From positions 140,231 to 204,230 of the forward strand of contig DATEHU010000033.1 of the NCBI GenBank assembly GCA_035279405.1: a DNA stretch of 64,000 nucleotides, in the 5' to 3' direction. This stretch comes from Gammaproteobacteria bacterium. Its GTDB lineage: Bacteria; Pseudomonadota; Gammaproteobacteria; Natronospirales; REEB76. The position numbers and the translations under genes were made by a program. This document shows positions 1 through 9,191 of the stretch, in pieces (position 1 is the first letter of the stretch; the number at the start of each line of letters is the position of its first letter). The notes under the pieces were generated by a model. That model made no database searches, had not been told where the DNA came from, and was given only the letters and a program-made list of their open reading frames with translations.

Positions 1-126
1 GTGGCCACCGAGGTGCGCAGCGGTGATCACGTGCTCATCATGTCGAACGGCGGCTTCGGCGGCATCCATGAAAAACTGATCGAGCGTTTGCAGCAAAAGG
101 CCGCGGCGGCCACCTGGCCCCTGTAG
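1..126 (+). CDS. mpl: Mpl murein peptide ligase, C-terminal end (partial)
   Basis: The last 41 codons of a gene that begins before the window, ending in TAG. The translation contains SGDHVLIMSNGGFGGIHEKL, which is the characteristic C-terminus of UDP-N-acetylmuramate:L-alanyl-gamma-D-glutamyl-meso-diaminopimelate ligase. That enzyme reattaches recovered murein tripeptide to UDP-MurNAc in cytoplasmic peptidoglycan recycling. A GTG occurs at base 1, but it lies inside the conserved region and is not the start. The next gene on the same strand begins 5 bp downstream, so the two are probably cotranscribed. The assignment rests on the C-terminal motif only. Confidence 0.8.
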   Translation: MATEVRSGDHVLIMSNGGFGGIHEKLIERLQQKAAAATWPL

Positions 127-131
127 CCGGC

Positions 132-722
132 ATGCCGGAAACCCTGGCGCTGTTTCCGCTGAATACCGTGCTGTTCCCGGGCGGACCGCTGCCGCTGCGC
201 ATCTTCGAAACCCGCTACCTCGACATGCTGAGTCGCTGCCTCAAAAGCAACGCGGGGTTCGGCGTGTGTCTCATCGAACAGGGCAGCGAAACCGGTCCGG
301 CACGCACCTACACCGTGGGCACGCTGGCGCGCATCCGCGACTGGAGCAACGATGCGGACGGGCTGCTGCACATACTCGCGACCGGCGAGCGTCGCTTTCG
401 CACGCTGCGCATGCGCGCGCAGCACGATGGCCTGCATCTGGGCGAAGTGGAATGGCTGCCGGATGAATCGCCGCTGCCGTTGCCGGAATCCGCCCAGCCA
501 CTGGCCGAGATGTTGCGCACCCTGCTGGCGCAACTGCCGGAACGCTACGCGCTGATCACGCCCGCCTACGATGACAGCAGCTGGGTCGGTTACCGGCTCG
601 CGGAATTGCTGCCACTGCCGATGAAACAGCGGCAACACCTGCTGGAAATCTCCGACGCGCAACTGCGGCTCGACGTCATCGCGGCGTTGGTACAATCGCT
701 GGCGGAACAGAAAGCCCCGTGA
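132..722 (+). CDS. LON peptidase substrate-binding (PUA-like) domain protein
   Basis: 196 residues. It begins ETLALFPLNTVLFPGGPLPLRIFE, the typical start of the Lon N-terminal substrate-binding domain (split here by residue 20: LPLRIFE follows). The ATPase and protease domains of Lon are absent, so this is the stand-alone small protein of the family. Its substrate is unknown; the Lon domain itself binds unfolded or tagged protein. It starts 5 bp after the mpl stop, a common arrangement in gammaproteobacteria, and converges on hemL with a 2 bp gap. Domain identification is secure; the biochemical role is not. Confidence 0.85.
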   Translation: MPETLALFPLNTVLFPGGPLPLRIFETRYLDMLSRCLKSNAGFGVCLIEQGSETGPARTYTVGTLARIRDWSNDADGLLHILATGERRFRTLRMRAQHDGLHLGEVEWLPDESPLPLPESAQPLAEMLRTLLAQLPERYALITPAYDDSSWVGYRLAELLPLPMKQRQHLLEISDAQLRLDVIAALVQSLAEQKAP

Positions 723-724
723 CG

Positions 725-2008
725 TCAGCCGCGTCGGGCGGCGGCAAACGCCTTGCGCGCCGCGGCCACAGTAGCTTCGATGTCCGCCTCGCTGTGAGCG
801 GTGGACACAAAACCGGCTTCGAACGCCGACGGTGCGAGATACACGCCTTGCGCGAGCATGGCGTGGAAGAAGCGCTTGAATCCGGACGCATCACAAGCCA
901 TGACCTGCGCGTAATTCGTGATCCGCGGCGCATTGCTGAAAAACAATCCGAACATCCCGCAAACGTGATTGACGCTGAGCGCGATGCCGGCGCTATGGGC
1001 CGCGTCGCGCAAGCCCTCGGAAAGTTGCCGGGTACGCAGCTCCAGCTGCGCATGGAACTCCGGCGCGTCCAATAGTTCCAGGGTGGCGAGGCCCGCGGCC
1101 ATCGCGAGCGGATTGCCGGACAGCGTGCCGGCCTGGTACACCAGACCCAGCGGCGCGATTTTTTCCATGATGTCGCGCCGACCACCGAATGCGCCCACGG
1201 GCATGCCGCCGCCGATGATCTTGCCGAGCGTAGTCAGGTCAGGCCGCACACCGTAGAGCAACTGCGCGCCTCCGCGCGCCACGCGAAATCCCGTCATGAC
1301 TTCATCGAAGATCAGCACACTGCCGTGGTCGCTGCAAAGCTCGCGCAGTGTCTCGAGGAATCCAGGCACCGGCGGCACGCAGCTCATGTTGCCGGCCACC
1401 GGTTCGACGATCACGCAGGCGATTTCGCGGCCGCATTGCTTGAATGCAGCACGTACCGCTTCGCTGTCGTTGTACGGCAGGGTGAGCGTGAGCGCGGCGA
1501 GCGCCGCGGGCACACCGGCGGAACTCGGCACGCCGAGCGTGAGCGCACCGGAACCCGTCTTGACCAGCAAGGAATCGGAATGGCCGTGATACCCGCCCTC
1601 GAATTTCACGATTTTGTCACGGCCGGTAAATCCGCGTGCCAGGCGAATGGCGCTCATCGTGGCCTCGGTGCCGGAGTTCACCAGGCGCACGAGTTCAATG
1701 GACGGCATGAGCTCGCAGATACGTTTGGCGAGCCGAGTTTCGAGTTCCGTGGGCGCCCCGAAGCTCAAGCCGTCGGCGGCGACGGTCTGCACAGCGCGCA
1801 CTACTTTCGGGTGCGCGTGGCCGGCGATCATCGGCCCCCAGGAGCCGACGTAGTCAATATAGCGGTGGCCATCCGTGTCATATATATAGGCGCCTTCGGC
1901 ACGCGCGATGAACAGCGGTTCGCCGCCCACGCCCTTGAAGGCGCGCACCGGCGAATTAACCCCGCCGGGAATGTAGCGCTGTGCTTGGGCGAATAAATCG
2001 TTGGTCAC
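725..2008 (-). CDS. hemL: glutamate-1-semialdehyde 2,1-aminomutase
   Basis: 427 residues, the usual family length. The enzyme converts glutamate-1-semialdehyde to 5-aminolevulinate, the last step of the C5 route to tetrapyrroles, in the cytoplasm. It opens with [15 protein letters not shown]. It carries [24 protein letters not shown] and the PLP-lysine segment [17 protein letters not shown]. The start is GTG at 2008, where the conserved N-terminus begins; no strong ribosome site precedes it. The neighbours thiE and thiD on the same strand lie beyond a repeat-filled gap of about 220 bp. The gene appears complete. Confidence 0.96.
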   Translation of the reverse strand: MTNDLFAQAQRYIPGGVNSPVRAFKGVGGEPLFIARAEGAYIYDTDGHRYIDYVGSWGPMIAGHAHPKVVRAVQTVAADGLSFGAPTELETRLAKRICELMPSIELVRLVNSGTEATMSAIRLARGFTGRDKIVKFEGGYHGHSDSLLVKTGSGALTLGVPSSAGVPAALAALTLTLPYNDSEAVRAAFKQCGREIACVIVEPVAGNMSCVPPVPGFLETLRELCSDHGSVLIFDEVMTGFRVARGGAQLLYGVRPDLTTLGKIIGGGMPVGAFGGRRDIMEKIAPLGLVYQAGTLSGNPLAMAAGLATLELLDAPEFHAQLELRTRQLSEGLRDAAHSAGIALSVNHVCGMFGLFFSNAPRITNYAQVMACDASGFKRFFHAMLAQGVYLAPSAFEAGFVSTAHSEADIEATVAAARKAFAAARRG

Positions 2009-2034
2009 TGCGAAACCAGGCGTTTGATGTGGTC

Positions 2035-2200
2035 ATGCGTGGGAGCGAGGGTCTCCGTCGCGAATCCAGAAATATCGCGGCTAAAGCCGCTCCCACAATA
2101 TATTAAGTGGGGCTCATCGAAACAACCTTGCATACCGCTGAGCGGCGGCCTCCGCCGCGATTCCAGTTTTATCGCGGTCGGGACGACCGCTCCCACAAAT
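2035..2200. repeat. two REP-type palindromes between hemL and thiE
   Basis: The 220 bp gap between hemL and thiE holds two copies of a palindromic unit. The first (about 2038-2099) ends ATCGCGGCTAAAGCCGCTCC and the second (about 2140-2198) ends ATCGCGGTCGGGACGACCGC. Both then read TCCCAC. Further copies lie at about 16783-16842, 28617-28651, 32300-32378, 38332-38398 and 38603-38633. The short ORFs across this stretch are repeat translations and not genes. Confidence 0.85.
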
Positions 2201-2229
2201 CAAGCCCCTCCACAATAGACAGCCCATGC

Positions 2230-2862
2230 TCATTGAAACAGTCGGGCGTATTTCCGTGCGGTGGCTTCAATATCGGCTTGCGCGAACAGGCCGCGGATGA
2301 CAGCCAGCATGTCGGCGCCGGCCGCGACCAGCGCAGCGCCGTTTTCCGGCGTGATACCGCCGATGGCGCAGCACGGCACATTTAGGCGTTGGCGCGCTAT
2401 GCTCAAAAGTTCAAGTGGTGCGCGTACCGCCTGGGGTTTACTGGGCGAAGCAAAGAAACTCCCGAAGGCCACATAGTCCGCACCGGCCTGCTCGGCGGCA
2501 AGCGCACGCTCGAGCGAATCGTAGCAGGACACACCGAGAATCGCGCGCGGGCCCGTGCGCACGCGTGCCTCGTCGAGCGGCGCATCCTCGCGCCCCAAAT
2601 GCACACCGTCCGCCCCGATTTCGACCGCGAGATCCACGTCGTCGTTGATGAGGAGCGGCACCTCGTGCTCGCGGCACACCGCCAGCAGCGCCTGCGCTTC
2701 ACGCAGACGGCGCGCGGCGTCGCCGCACTTGTCGCGGTACTGCACGAGGTGCGCACCGCCTCGGATCGCCGCCGCTACGGCTTCGGCAAGCGGCGTTGCG
2801 GGTGCGGCACCGGAATCCGTGACGGCATACAGACCGTGCAGCATGCGGCTACGAATGTTCAT
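2230..2862 (-). CDS. thiE: thiamine-phosphate synthase
   Basis: 210 residues from ATG 2862. It couples HMP-pyrophosphate and thiazole phosphate to thiamine monophosphate. Visible motifs are GLYAVTDSG at the N-terminus, VQYRDK, LLINDDVDLAVEIGADGVHLG, GVSCYD, DYVAFGSFFASPSKP and AIGGITPENGAALVAAGAD. This is the complete TIM-barrel set. A longer reading to 2931 only adds residues encoded within the 3' end of thiD. The ATG overlaps the thiD stop by 4 bp (ATGA), so translation is probably coupled. Confidence 0.95.
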   Translation of the reverse strand: MNIRSRMLHGLYAVTDSGAAPATPLAEAVAAAIRGGAHLVQYRDKCGDAARRLREAQALLAVCREHEVPLLINDDVDLAVEIGADGVHLGREDAPLDEARVRTGPRAILGVSCYDSLERALAAEQAGADYVAFGSFFASPSKPQAVRAPLELLSIARQRLNVPCCAIGGITPENGAALVAAGADMLAVIRGLFAQADIEATARKYARLFQ

Positions 2863-3644
2863 GGCGCGACCCGGCGGTTGGGAATTGTCTGGCCGCGGCC
2901 CAAACGCCAGCCTTGTTGCAGCGCATTCCACGTGTACGCCTGCGCTTCGGCAACGGCTTGCGGAACAGCGTGACCTTGCGCGAGCAGCGCGGCGATTGCT
3001 GAAGCGAGCGTGCAGCCCGAGCCGTGATAGTTTCCGGGCAGCCGCGGCCAGGTAAATTCGCGGTGGCTTCCGCCCTGGCTGAAGAGCGTGTTCCTGACAT
3101 CCGGTGTGGCTTCATCCGCACCCTTCACCAGCACGTGTTGCGCGCCGCGCGCCAGCAGCTCCGCCACGCGCGCGGGCGCATTCGCGGCCCGCGGCGCAAG
3201 CCGCCGGCTTTCCGCGGCATTGGGCGTGGCGACGGTCGCGAGCCGCAACAGCTCCTCGAGATACACCGTGACGAGCGCATCCTCGGCCAGCGCGGCGCCA
3301 CCGGCCGCGACCAGCACCGGATCGAGCACTACGGGAATTCCGGGATGTGCGCGCAGCAGCTGCCCCACGGCTTTGCCGGTCTCGGCGGTCGCCAGCAAAC
3401 CGAGTTTGATGGCCGTGACGGGCATGTCCTGCAACACGGTTTCCGCTTGCACCACAACGAGTTGCGCCGCTACTGCCTCGACGTGATAGGCATTCACTGT
3501 GTCCTGCACGGTGAGTGCCGCGACCACCGGCGCGGGATGCGCACCCAACGCGGTGATGGCCTGCGTGTCCGCGGCCAGGCCGGCGCCGCCGCTGGGGTCG
3601 TTGCCGGCGATGACTAATACCACGGGAGGTGACGCGCTGGACAT
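2859..3644 (-). CDS. thiD: hydroxymethylpyrimidine/phosphomethylpyrimidine kinase
   Basis: 261 residues. It phosphorylates HMP and then HMP-P to give the pyrimidine half of thiamine. It shows the ribokinase-like fold signatures VLVIAGNDPSGGAGLAADTQ at the N-terminus, VVLDPVLVAAGG in the middle and NYHGSGCTLASAIAALLAQG near the C-terminus, where the glycine-rich anion hole sits. It is the first gene of a thiD-thiE pair with a 4 bp overlap. The short gap to the divergent rubredoxin gene (about 90 bp) probably holds promoters for both. No TPP riboswitch was recognised. Confidence 0.95.
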   Translation of the reverse strand: MSSASPPVVLVIAGNDPSGGAGLAADTQAITALGAHPAPVVAALTVQDTVNAYHVEAVAAQLVVVQAETVLQDMPVTAIKLGLLATAETGKAVGQLLRAHPGIPVVLDPVLVAAGGAALAEDALVTVYLEELLRLATVATPNAAESRRLAPRAANAPARVAELLARGAQHVLVKGADEATPDVRNTLFSQGGSHREFTWPRLPGNYHGSGCTLASAIAALLAQGHAVPQAVAEAQAYTWNALQQGWRLGRGQTIPNRRVAP

Positions 3645-3735
3645 GCGTGAATTTTAACCGCTGTGCGTGCAGATGCCGATGTGTCCGTGCGAAAATGACT
3701 GCACAGCTGCCGCATTGAGCTGATACTCTGAACGC

Positions 3736-3936
3736 ATGACTCCCGTTGCATCCATCCAGGCCCGCGTCACACTGAAGTCCTACATGTGTGTGAATTGCGG
3801 CTTTGTATACGAGGAAGCCAAGGGCCATCCGGAAAGCGGCGTCGCACCGGGCACGCGCTGGGAAGACGTGCCGCTCAACTGGCATTGCCCGGATTGCGGG
3901 GCCGGCAAAGAAGATTTCGAAATGATTGAAATTTGA
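3736..3936 (+). CDS. rubredoxin
   Basis: 66 residues. It is a small iron protein that carries single electrons in the cytoplasm. Four cysteines in two CxxCG loops (C18 and C21, C51 and C54) form the Fe(SCys)4 site, with the conserved [17 protein letters not shown] between and around them. The N-terminus is about 12 residues longer than typical rubredoxins, so a later start is possible. It lies divergent to thiD; a rubredoxin gene at this place is common in gammaproteobacteria. The electron partners cannot be read from the window. Confidence 0.93.
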   Translation: MTPVASIQARVTLKSYMCVNCGFVYEEAKGHPESGVAPGTRWEDVPLNWHCPDCGAGKEDFEMIEI

Positions 3937-4061
3937 CCTTGACGCTACACCGCCTTTGCCAAACCCACTCCTTTCGGGTTTCCTGAACGGATCAATAATC
4001 CCCCTGGCCCCGCCTGACGTGCGAAACCGTGCAAAGGCCGTCTCGCCTGGCAGCCGGGCAC

Positions 4062-4089
4062 TTGCAGCACGTTGCCGTAAAAGTACAAT
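4062..4089 (+). promoter_or_regulatory. candidate sigma70 promoter for multicopper oxidase
   Basis: TTGCAG (4062-4067) and TACAAT (4084-4089) are separated by 16 bp and lie about 30 bp before the ATG at 4119. Both boxes resemble the sigma70 consensus. This is a pattern reading only. Confidence 0.4.
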
Positions 4090-4118
4090 GCCTGACCTTG
4101 CGCCTTAAGGGGGGGCCA

Positions 4119-6068
4119 ATGACATTCATGCTTCGCTTCATGACGGCAGGCTGCCACAGCGCGTGCGCGCTGTTGGCACTTTTAGTGCTCTGCGCGGCCA
4201 ACCTTGTGTCCCAGACCGGTTTTGCGGCGACAGCGCCAACCGCCGCCGGTGCGTGCGGCCCGGTGGCCAGTATGCACGGTATGGTCATTGGTCCACCCGA
4301 CGTGGACATGTGGGATGCGCCGCTGGACGCGTCCGGGCAGCATGAGCTGATTCTTGCCGTGCACCGCGACGGTCACCGCTTCTGCTACCGCTACCATTGG
4401 CGCGGTGCCGTATACACGATCGCGCCGGCAATTCACGTGCGCCGCGGCGAGCGGTTCGCAATCCGCATCGTCAACGACATCGCCAGTCAGAGTTCCGGTG
4501 AGAGTGTTCCTTCGACTGAGATTATTCCTTGCAAACCGATGTCAATGCCACCGGCGCCGGTGCAGCACTGGGTCGGCTATCTGAATCACACTATAGATGA
4601 CCGCTACTTTTCACCGCCTGCGATAGACACAAATATTCACCTGCACGGTTTCGAGGGACCGGCCTCAGAGGAGAACATTTTCCTCTCCACGCTGAGCACG
4701 CGGCTGCACGCCTGCGAGTACGACATCACCATCCCGCGCACCCAGCCGCCCGGAACTTATCTCTATCACCCGCACGCGCACGGCTCGTCGGATCCCGAAG
4801 TCGCCGGTGGTCTCGATGGCGCTTGGATCGTGGAGCCGGATGTGCAACAAATTCCGCGTGCTGCCGAACACGTGCTGGTGCTGCGTTATCGCCTGCCGGT
4901 CAAGTTCGATCCAAGTTCCTTGCCCACTGGTGTTTCACTCGACAAGGTTGATGCAGCGCAGGGAGCGGCGGCCGCGAAGTATGAGGCGGCTCTGCGGGCG
5001 GCGCCCCCGGTGGCCTACAATCCGTTCAGTCCTCCGCCTTGGCCGGACACGTTTCCGATGAGCGCCGGCGGCGTGACGCTCGATGCCACCGGCTGCAATG
5101 GCTACGGCCGGGAGGTTGCGCTTACTGTCAACGGCGCGGACATGCCGGCATCGCTGGCCGTGCCGGCTGGCCAGACGCAGTTGCTGCGGCTCGTTAACGG
5201 CACCGCGGATTCTCCCAAGCTGCTGGTATTGCGGGATGCCGCGGGCAAAGTACAGGAGATGCGCGTCGTGGGACTCGATGGCGTGCCGGTGTCCGGCGAC
5301 ATGCAGCACCCGCTCCGTGGCTACCTCGCTATGCGGGAGATCATGCTTTCACCCATGTCGCGCGCGGACGTCCTGCTGACAGCACCGGCGGGGGCAAGCT
5401 ATATGCTCTCCAGCGAGCACTACTGTGAGGGCAAAGACGCAGATTTCATGCGACATCACGAGCTGCTGCGGATCAGCGCAGTTGCTGCTACCGGCAAGGG
5501 TGACAAGATCAACTCCGTGCGCATCAATCCATCTGAGACGCCGGCGGCGCGGCTCGTCGCGTGGGCGCGCGCGCATCCCACACTCATCCACCGCCGTGCG
5601 ATCACGTTCACAGAATATTACCTTCCCAAGCGCGGCAAGGTTCCGGCGCATAACGCTTACTACATTACCGACACCACCAAGGCGGACTTCCACGAGCACT
5701 CATTCTGGCCGATCTATCGCGGTGGGACGAGCGTGCCATCGAATCCCGATATCGTGGTGAAACAGGGCACGGTCGAGGAATGGTATTTGGTTAACGCGAC
5801 CATGGAGGCGCACGCATTCCACATTCACCAAATGGCGTACGTCCAGGAACATAGCTACATGGGCATACCGGTCACCGTGGACACGAGCTTTGTACCGGTA
5901 GGGCGGCTATTGCCGAATCCCCGTGATCCGAATTATCCGCTCATCCAGCCGAGCATCACCAAGATAATCCTCGACTTCCGTAACGTTCCGCGCGGCACCT
6001 TCGTTTTCCACTGCCACATGCTGTTTCATGAGGATCACGGCATGATGGGCGTTATCCGCGTGGAGTAA
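4119..6068 (+). CDS. multicopper oxidase, exported
   Basis: 649 residues. Oxidases of this family take electrons from a substrate at a type 1 copper and reduce O2 at a trinuclear cluster. All four copper motifs are present: HLHG (174-177), YHPHAHG (216-222), HAFHIHQ (565-571) and HCHMLFHEDHGMM (631-643). A hydrophobic stretch (residues 15-36) looks like a signal peptide. The start ATG 4119 follows a strong purine tract AAGGGGGGG at 4107-4115; a longer frame to 4029 lacks support. The substrate is unknown: laccase-like, metal-oxidising and bilirubin-oxidase-like roles all fit. The next gene starts 19 bp downstream and probably belongs to the same unit. Confidence 0.9.
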   Translation: MTFMLRFMTAGCHSACALLALLVLCAANLVSQTGFAATAPTAAGACGPVASMHGMVIGPPDVDMWDAPLDASGQHELILAVHRDGHRFCYRYHWRGAVYTIAPAIHVRRGERFAIRIVNDIASQSSGESVPSTEIIPCKPMSMPPAPVQHWVGYLNHTIDDRYFSPPAIDTNIHLHGFEGPASEENIFLSTLSTRLHACEYDITIPRTQPPGTYLYHPHAHGSSDPEVAGGLDGAWIVEPDVQQIPRAAEHVLVLRYRLPVKFDPSSLPTGVSLDKVDAAQGAAAAKYEAALRAAPPVAYNPFSPPPWPDTFPMSAGGVTLDATGCNGYGREVALTVNGADMPASLAVPAGQTQLLRLVNGTADSPKLLVLRDAAGKVQEMRVVGLDGVPVSGDMQHPLRGYLAMREIMLSPMSRADVLLTAPAGASYMLSSEHYCEGKDADFMRHHELLRISAVAATGKGDKINSVRINPSETPAARLVAWARAHPTLIHRRAITFTEYYLPKRGKVPAHNAYYITDTTKADFHEHSFWPIYRGGTSVPSNPDIVVKQGTVEEWYLVNATMEAHAFHIHQMAYVQEHSYMGIPVTVDTSFVPVGRLLPNPRDPNYPLIQPSITKIILDFRNVPRGTFVFHCHMLFHEDHGMMGVIRVE

Positions 6069-6087
6069 CACGCGGCAGGATTTGAAC

Positions 6088-7317
6088 ATGCAGAAGGCAA
6101 TATTCCGCGGCTTGCTGCTTCTGGCTCTGGCCTTCCCGCTGATCGCGGCAGCAGCGCCGGTTTCAAGTCACTATCTTTTCGTGTGGGCGATGGAAGCGAA
6201 GCATCCCCTTGCCTCGGTGCCGGAGATGACACCCGCCGACATTCCTGCGCGGCGCAGTGGATTGGGACTGGGCAAGGACTTCCTCGCCGTGTTCGACATC
6301 GATCGAGGGCCGTCGTTCGGGAAACTCGTGGCGATGCTGCCCGTCGGCGAGGCGGTGATGGCGCATCACACAAACTATGCGGAACCTCCGGACGATGTGC
6401 TGTATGCCAACGACTGGCTCGGGAACCGCACGTACGTCTTAGATTTGCACGATCCCCTGCAACCGCGGCTCTTGCGGAAATTCGGCAGCGTCGGCGCTTT
6501 CAGCTATCCACACTCTTTTGTTTATCTTTCCAACGGCGATACGTTGGCAAGCTTCCAGTATTCCGGAGGGTTCAACCACGCTGCGGGTGGACTGGTGGAG
6601 TTCAACCCACAGGGCCGGGTGGTGAGATCCACGTCGGCGGCCGTGCCGGGCCACCCTAATATTCGCCCGTATAGCCTGGCGATCATTCCGAAGCTCGACC
6701 GCGTTGTCACCGGCAGCGCGGACATGATGGGCGCGCAAGTCAGCCATGTGGCCCAAGTCTGGCGGCTTTCCGACCTGAAGCTGATCAAGACCATGCCGCT
6801 GCCACCGCAACCGGATTGGTTTTACGACACGGCTGCGGATTCGTCCGAGCCGCGCCTGCTGGCCGACGGCAAAACGGTCGTGGTGCCGACGTTCAACTGC
6901 GATCTCTTCCTGGTCCGGAATCTGGCGAGCGACAATCCGACGCTGCAACACATCTACGACTTCGGCTACCGCGGGTGCGAGGTGCCGGTGGTCGCAGGCC
7001 ATTTTCTGGTGGAAACCATGCAAAGCGGGCATGCGATAGTGAGTCTCGATGTACACGATCCGGAACATCCGCGCGAAGTCAGCCGCATCCTGCTGCCGCC
7101 GGATGAATACCCACACTGGTTGGCGCTCGAGCCGGGCGGAGACCGCCTGGTCATCACGGGTTACGGCGCGCTCAACACCCGGGTCCGCCTTGCCACGATC
7201 GATCGCCGTACCGGGAAACTGACACTCGAACCGGCGACGATCAATTTCACGCGCGCGTGGCCCGATGGCTGGCACGGGAGCGCCATTCCGCACGGCGCCG
7301 TTTTCAGCAACCCCTGA
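6088..7317 (+). CDS. SBP56/methanethiol oxidase-like beta-propeller, exported
   Basis: 409 residues with a hydrophobic signal-like N-terminus (1-24). The sequence is made of repeated beta-propeller strands (YVLDLHDPLQP, AQVWRLSDL, VSLDVHDPEHP), and DVHDPEHPREVSRI resembles selenium-binding protein 56. Histidines sit in short conserved-looking motifs: MAHHTN (H93-H94), YPHSF (H142), YPHWLALE (H343) and IPHGAVF (H402). Methanethiol oxidases of this superfamily are copper enzymes with histidine ligands. ATG 6088 follows AGGA at suitable spacing; a TTG two codons earlier is less likely. It is 19 bp behind the multicopper oxidase, which suggests a shared copper-dependent process. The exact family call is tentative. 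Confidence 0.55.
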   Translation: MQKAIFRGLLLLALAFPLIAAAAPVSSHYLFVWAMEAKHPLASVPEMTPADIPARRSGLGLGKDFLAVFDIDRGPSFGKLVAMLPVGEAVMAHHTNYAEPPDDVLYANDWLGNRTYVLDLHDPLQPRLLRKFGSVGAFSYPHSFVYLSNGDTLASFQYSGGFNHAAGGLVEFNPQGRVVRSTSAAVPGHPNIRPYSLAIIPKLDRVVTGSADMMGAQVSHVAQVWRLSDLKLIKTMPLPPQPDWFYDTAADSSEPRLLADGKTVVVPTFNCDLFLVRNLASDNPTLQHIYDFGYRGCEVPVVAGHFLVETMQSGHAIVSLDVHDPEHPREVSRILLPPDEYPHWLALEPGGDRLVITGYGALNTRVRLATIDRRTGKLTLEPATINFTRAWPDGWHGSAIPHGAVFSNP

Positions 7318-7428
7318 GCCGGGCCGGCCGGAAGCTATTTCCGCACTACGTCGTAGCGGGGCAAACCCCGCGCATCGTAAAGATTGGCTCTGATCAACAA
7401 GAGCTTGGCGAGCGGTCTCACGCTCGCT

Positions 7429-8358
7429 TTACAACTGTTCCACCCGGTAACCGGCCCTCCGGAATCGTGCCAGCAGCCCGTCCGGTCCGATGAGGTGCAT
7501 GGCACCCACCACCACGAAATACACACGGCCGCTGCGTGCCAGGCGTTCGAGCCGCGGGAACCACGCGCGGTTGCGATCCACGATCAGCCGCCTGTAGGCC
7601 AGCGGATATTTTTCAAAGTCATGTTGCATGATGCGCTGCATGCCGGCGGCATCACCGTTTTGCCATGCGCGGATCAATGCGTGCACCTCGAGCTGGAAAT
7701 GCTGGGCCTGCTGCATGGATTGCAGCAACATGGCCTGCTGCACCCTGGCGGGCAGACGCGCAAGCATGTCCAACTGCTGGTGGACAGTCTCCAGGCCGAT
7801 CACGCGTTTGTCGGACATCTGGGCTTCATTTGCGAAATGATGATCGAGGCCGTAGCTGGGATTGAAAGCCGCCTGCTGCAACTGCATTTCCAGCACCGTG
7901 ATGCTGCCCAGCCACGGGCGCAAACGATCCAGCTGCTGCATGTCCAGCCCGAGATTCTGCGCAAGAGTTGCGACCTGTTGATAGGTGGCGGGCGGCAGTT
8001 CGGTGCGCAGGGATTCCCCGGGAGGATAGGTACCCAATTGCAGCGCTTGCTGCTGCACGCTGACCGGATCCTCCACGGTGAGATTGATTTCCTCCACGAG
8101 CGCATGGGAATTCCGGAACGCGGACTCCATGACATCGGGCAGCGGATAACTGTCCGGGTTGAGCGTGTGGATGGAGCCGGCCAAATACATGGACGTCCGC
8201 CCCCGGCTGACACGCCAGATGAAACTTCGCGCCGGGGCATCCGCGGCGGCGCCCAGCGCAGTGTCAGCCTGGGCGCTGTTGGCCTTCGACCCGGCACTCA
8301 ACAGCAGAGTGCACAAGGCGGCACACAGCCACAGGCCGCGCCGCAAGTTCCAGTTCAT
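7429..8358 (-). CDS. TraB/GumN family protein
   Basis: 309 residues with a signal-like hydrophobic start (residues 8-24). The first family motif, YLAGSIHTLNPDSYPLPD, begins near residue 58, and a C-terminal VVVGAMHLIGPDGLLARFRR closes the domain. The repeated G-x-x-H motifs suggest the metal-dependent hydrolase fold related to Tiki proteases. GumN proteins occur near exopolysaccharide loci, but there is no such locus here, so the function is open. Start 8358 follows GGGAG at about 9 bp; the longer frame to 8376 has no better site. It is transcribed in the same direction as cpdA with a 57 bp gap. Confidence 0.85.
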   Translation of the reverse strand: MNWNLRRGLWLCAALCTLLLSAGSKANSAQADTALGAAADAPARSFIWRVSRGRTSMYLAGSIHTLNPDSYPLPDVMESAFRNSHALVEEINLTVEDPVSVQQQALQLGTYPPGESLRTELPPATYQQVATLAQNLGLDMQQLDRLRPWLGSITVLEMQLQQAAFNPSYGLDHHFANEAQMSDKRVIGLETVHQQLDMLARLPARVQQAMLLQSMQQAQHFQLEVHALIRAWQNGDAAGMQRIMQHDFEKYPLAYRRLIVDRNRAWFPRLERLARSGRVYFVVVGAMHLIGPDGLLARFRRAGYRVEQL

Positions 8359-8415
8359 GTTCCGACACTCCCGCAAGCTGTGCGTTTCCCGGACAGGAAA
8401 CGCAGGTTAACGCCT

Positions 8416-9168
8416 TCAGAGCCAGTGTACTTCGGTTTCGATGCGGCCGTCTTTGTGCAGGCTCAGCCAACGCATGCCGGGTGGCTTGTCGTCAACGGCG
8501 TAGTCCCGCGAGTTGGGCAAAAACTGCACGCAGGTGGAAGGCGCCGCCAGCAGGCGCACGCCGCGGCGCACGGCGTCGAATTCCTGGTGCACGTGGCCCC
8601 AGATTATGCCGCGCACGCTTTCGCTGCGGTCCAGGATATTGAAAAATTCATCGGGGTTGTCCAGAGCAATGCGGTCGAGCCAGGCGCTGTGCAGCGGCAC
8701 CGGGTGATGGTGCAACGCGATGAGCACGTGAGCGTCGCCCGCCGTGCGCAGCTCGTCCTGCAGAAATGCCAGCTCCGCCTGGTTCAGGTGCCCGCCGACC
8801 TTTCCGGATACCTGCGTGTTCAGCAGCAGGATGCGCCAGCTGCCCAGGCGCTGCATGCCGCCCACGTGCAGGCCGGAAGTCTGCATGGCGCGCAGTTCCC
8901 CGGCGTCATCGTGATTGCCCGCGATGGCCGCCACCGGCGCGCGCAACTGCCGCAGCATTTGCGCGAGCGCCGGGTAAGCTACGGGCTGGTCATGCACCAG
9001 ATCGCCGGTAGCTACCACCAGATCCGGTGGCGGCCGACGCACCGCGGCCTCCAGCACGCGCTGCAGAGTCTCGCGGGTATTGATGCCGTGCAGCATGCCG
9101 CCAGGGTCCGCGAACAGATGCGTGTCGGTGACCTGCAGCACGCGCAGCGGAGTAGAATCAGGACTCAC
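8416..9168 (-). CDS. cpdA: 3',5'-cyclic-AMP phosphodiesterase, CpdA/Icc type
   Basis: 250 residues of the class III metallophosphoesterase family, which hydrolyses cAMP with two metal ions. All blocks are visible: QVTDTHLF (D15, H17), ATGDLVHD, AGNHDD, ALHHHPVPL and WGHVHQEFD. The start is a GTG at 9168 (MSPDSTPLRV). The gene is divergent from the O-methyltransferase with only about 20 bp between starts, so their promoters must overlap. Family assignment is firm. The substrate preference for cAMP over other phosphodiesters is inferred from resemblance to CpdA. Confidence 0.85.
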   Translation of the reverse strand: MSPDSTPLRVLQVTDTHLFADPGGMLHGINTRETLQRVLEAAVRRPPPDLVVATGDLVHDQPVAYPALAQMLRQLRAPVAAIAGNHDDAGELRAMQTSGLHVGGMQRLGSWRILLLNTQVSGKVGGHLNQAELAFLQDELRTAGDAHVLIALHHHPVPLHSAWLDRIALDNPDEFFNILDRSESVRGIIWGHVHQEFDAVRRGVRLLAAPSTCVQFLPNSRDYAVDDKPPGMRWLSLHKDGRIETEVHWL

Positions 9169-9191
9169 TGGAAATTCCGGCGGTGCGGGCG

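Noticed and set aside
2005-2196. 63-codon ORF in the hemL-thiE gap
   Set aside because: It translates two REP palindromes and has no ribosome site or family resemblance.
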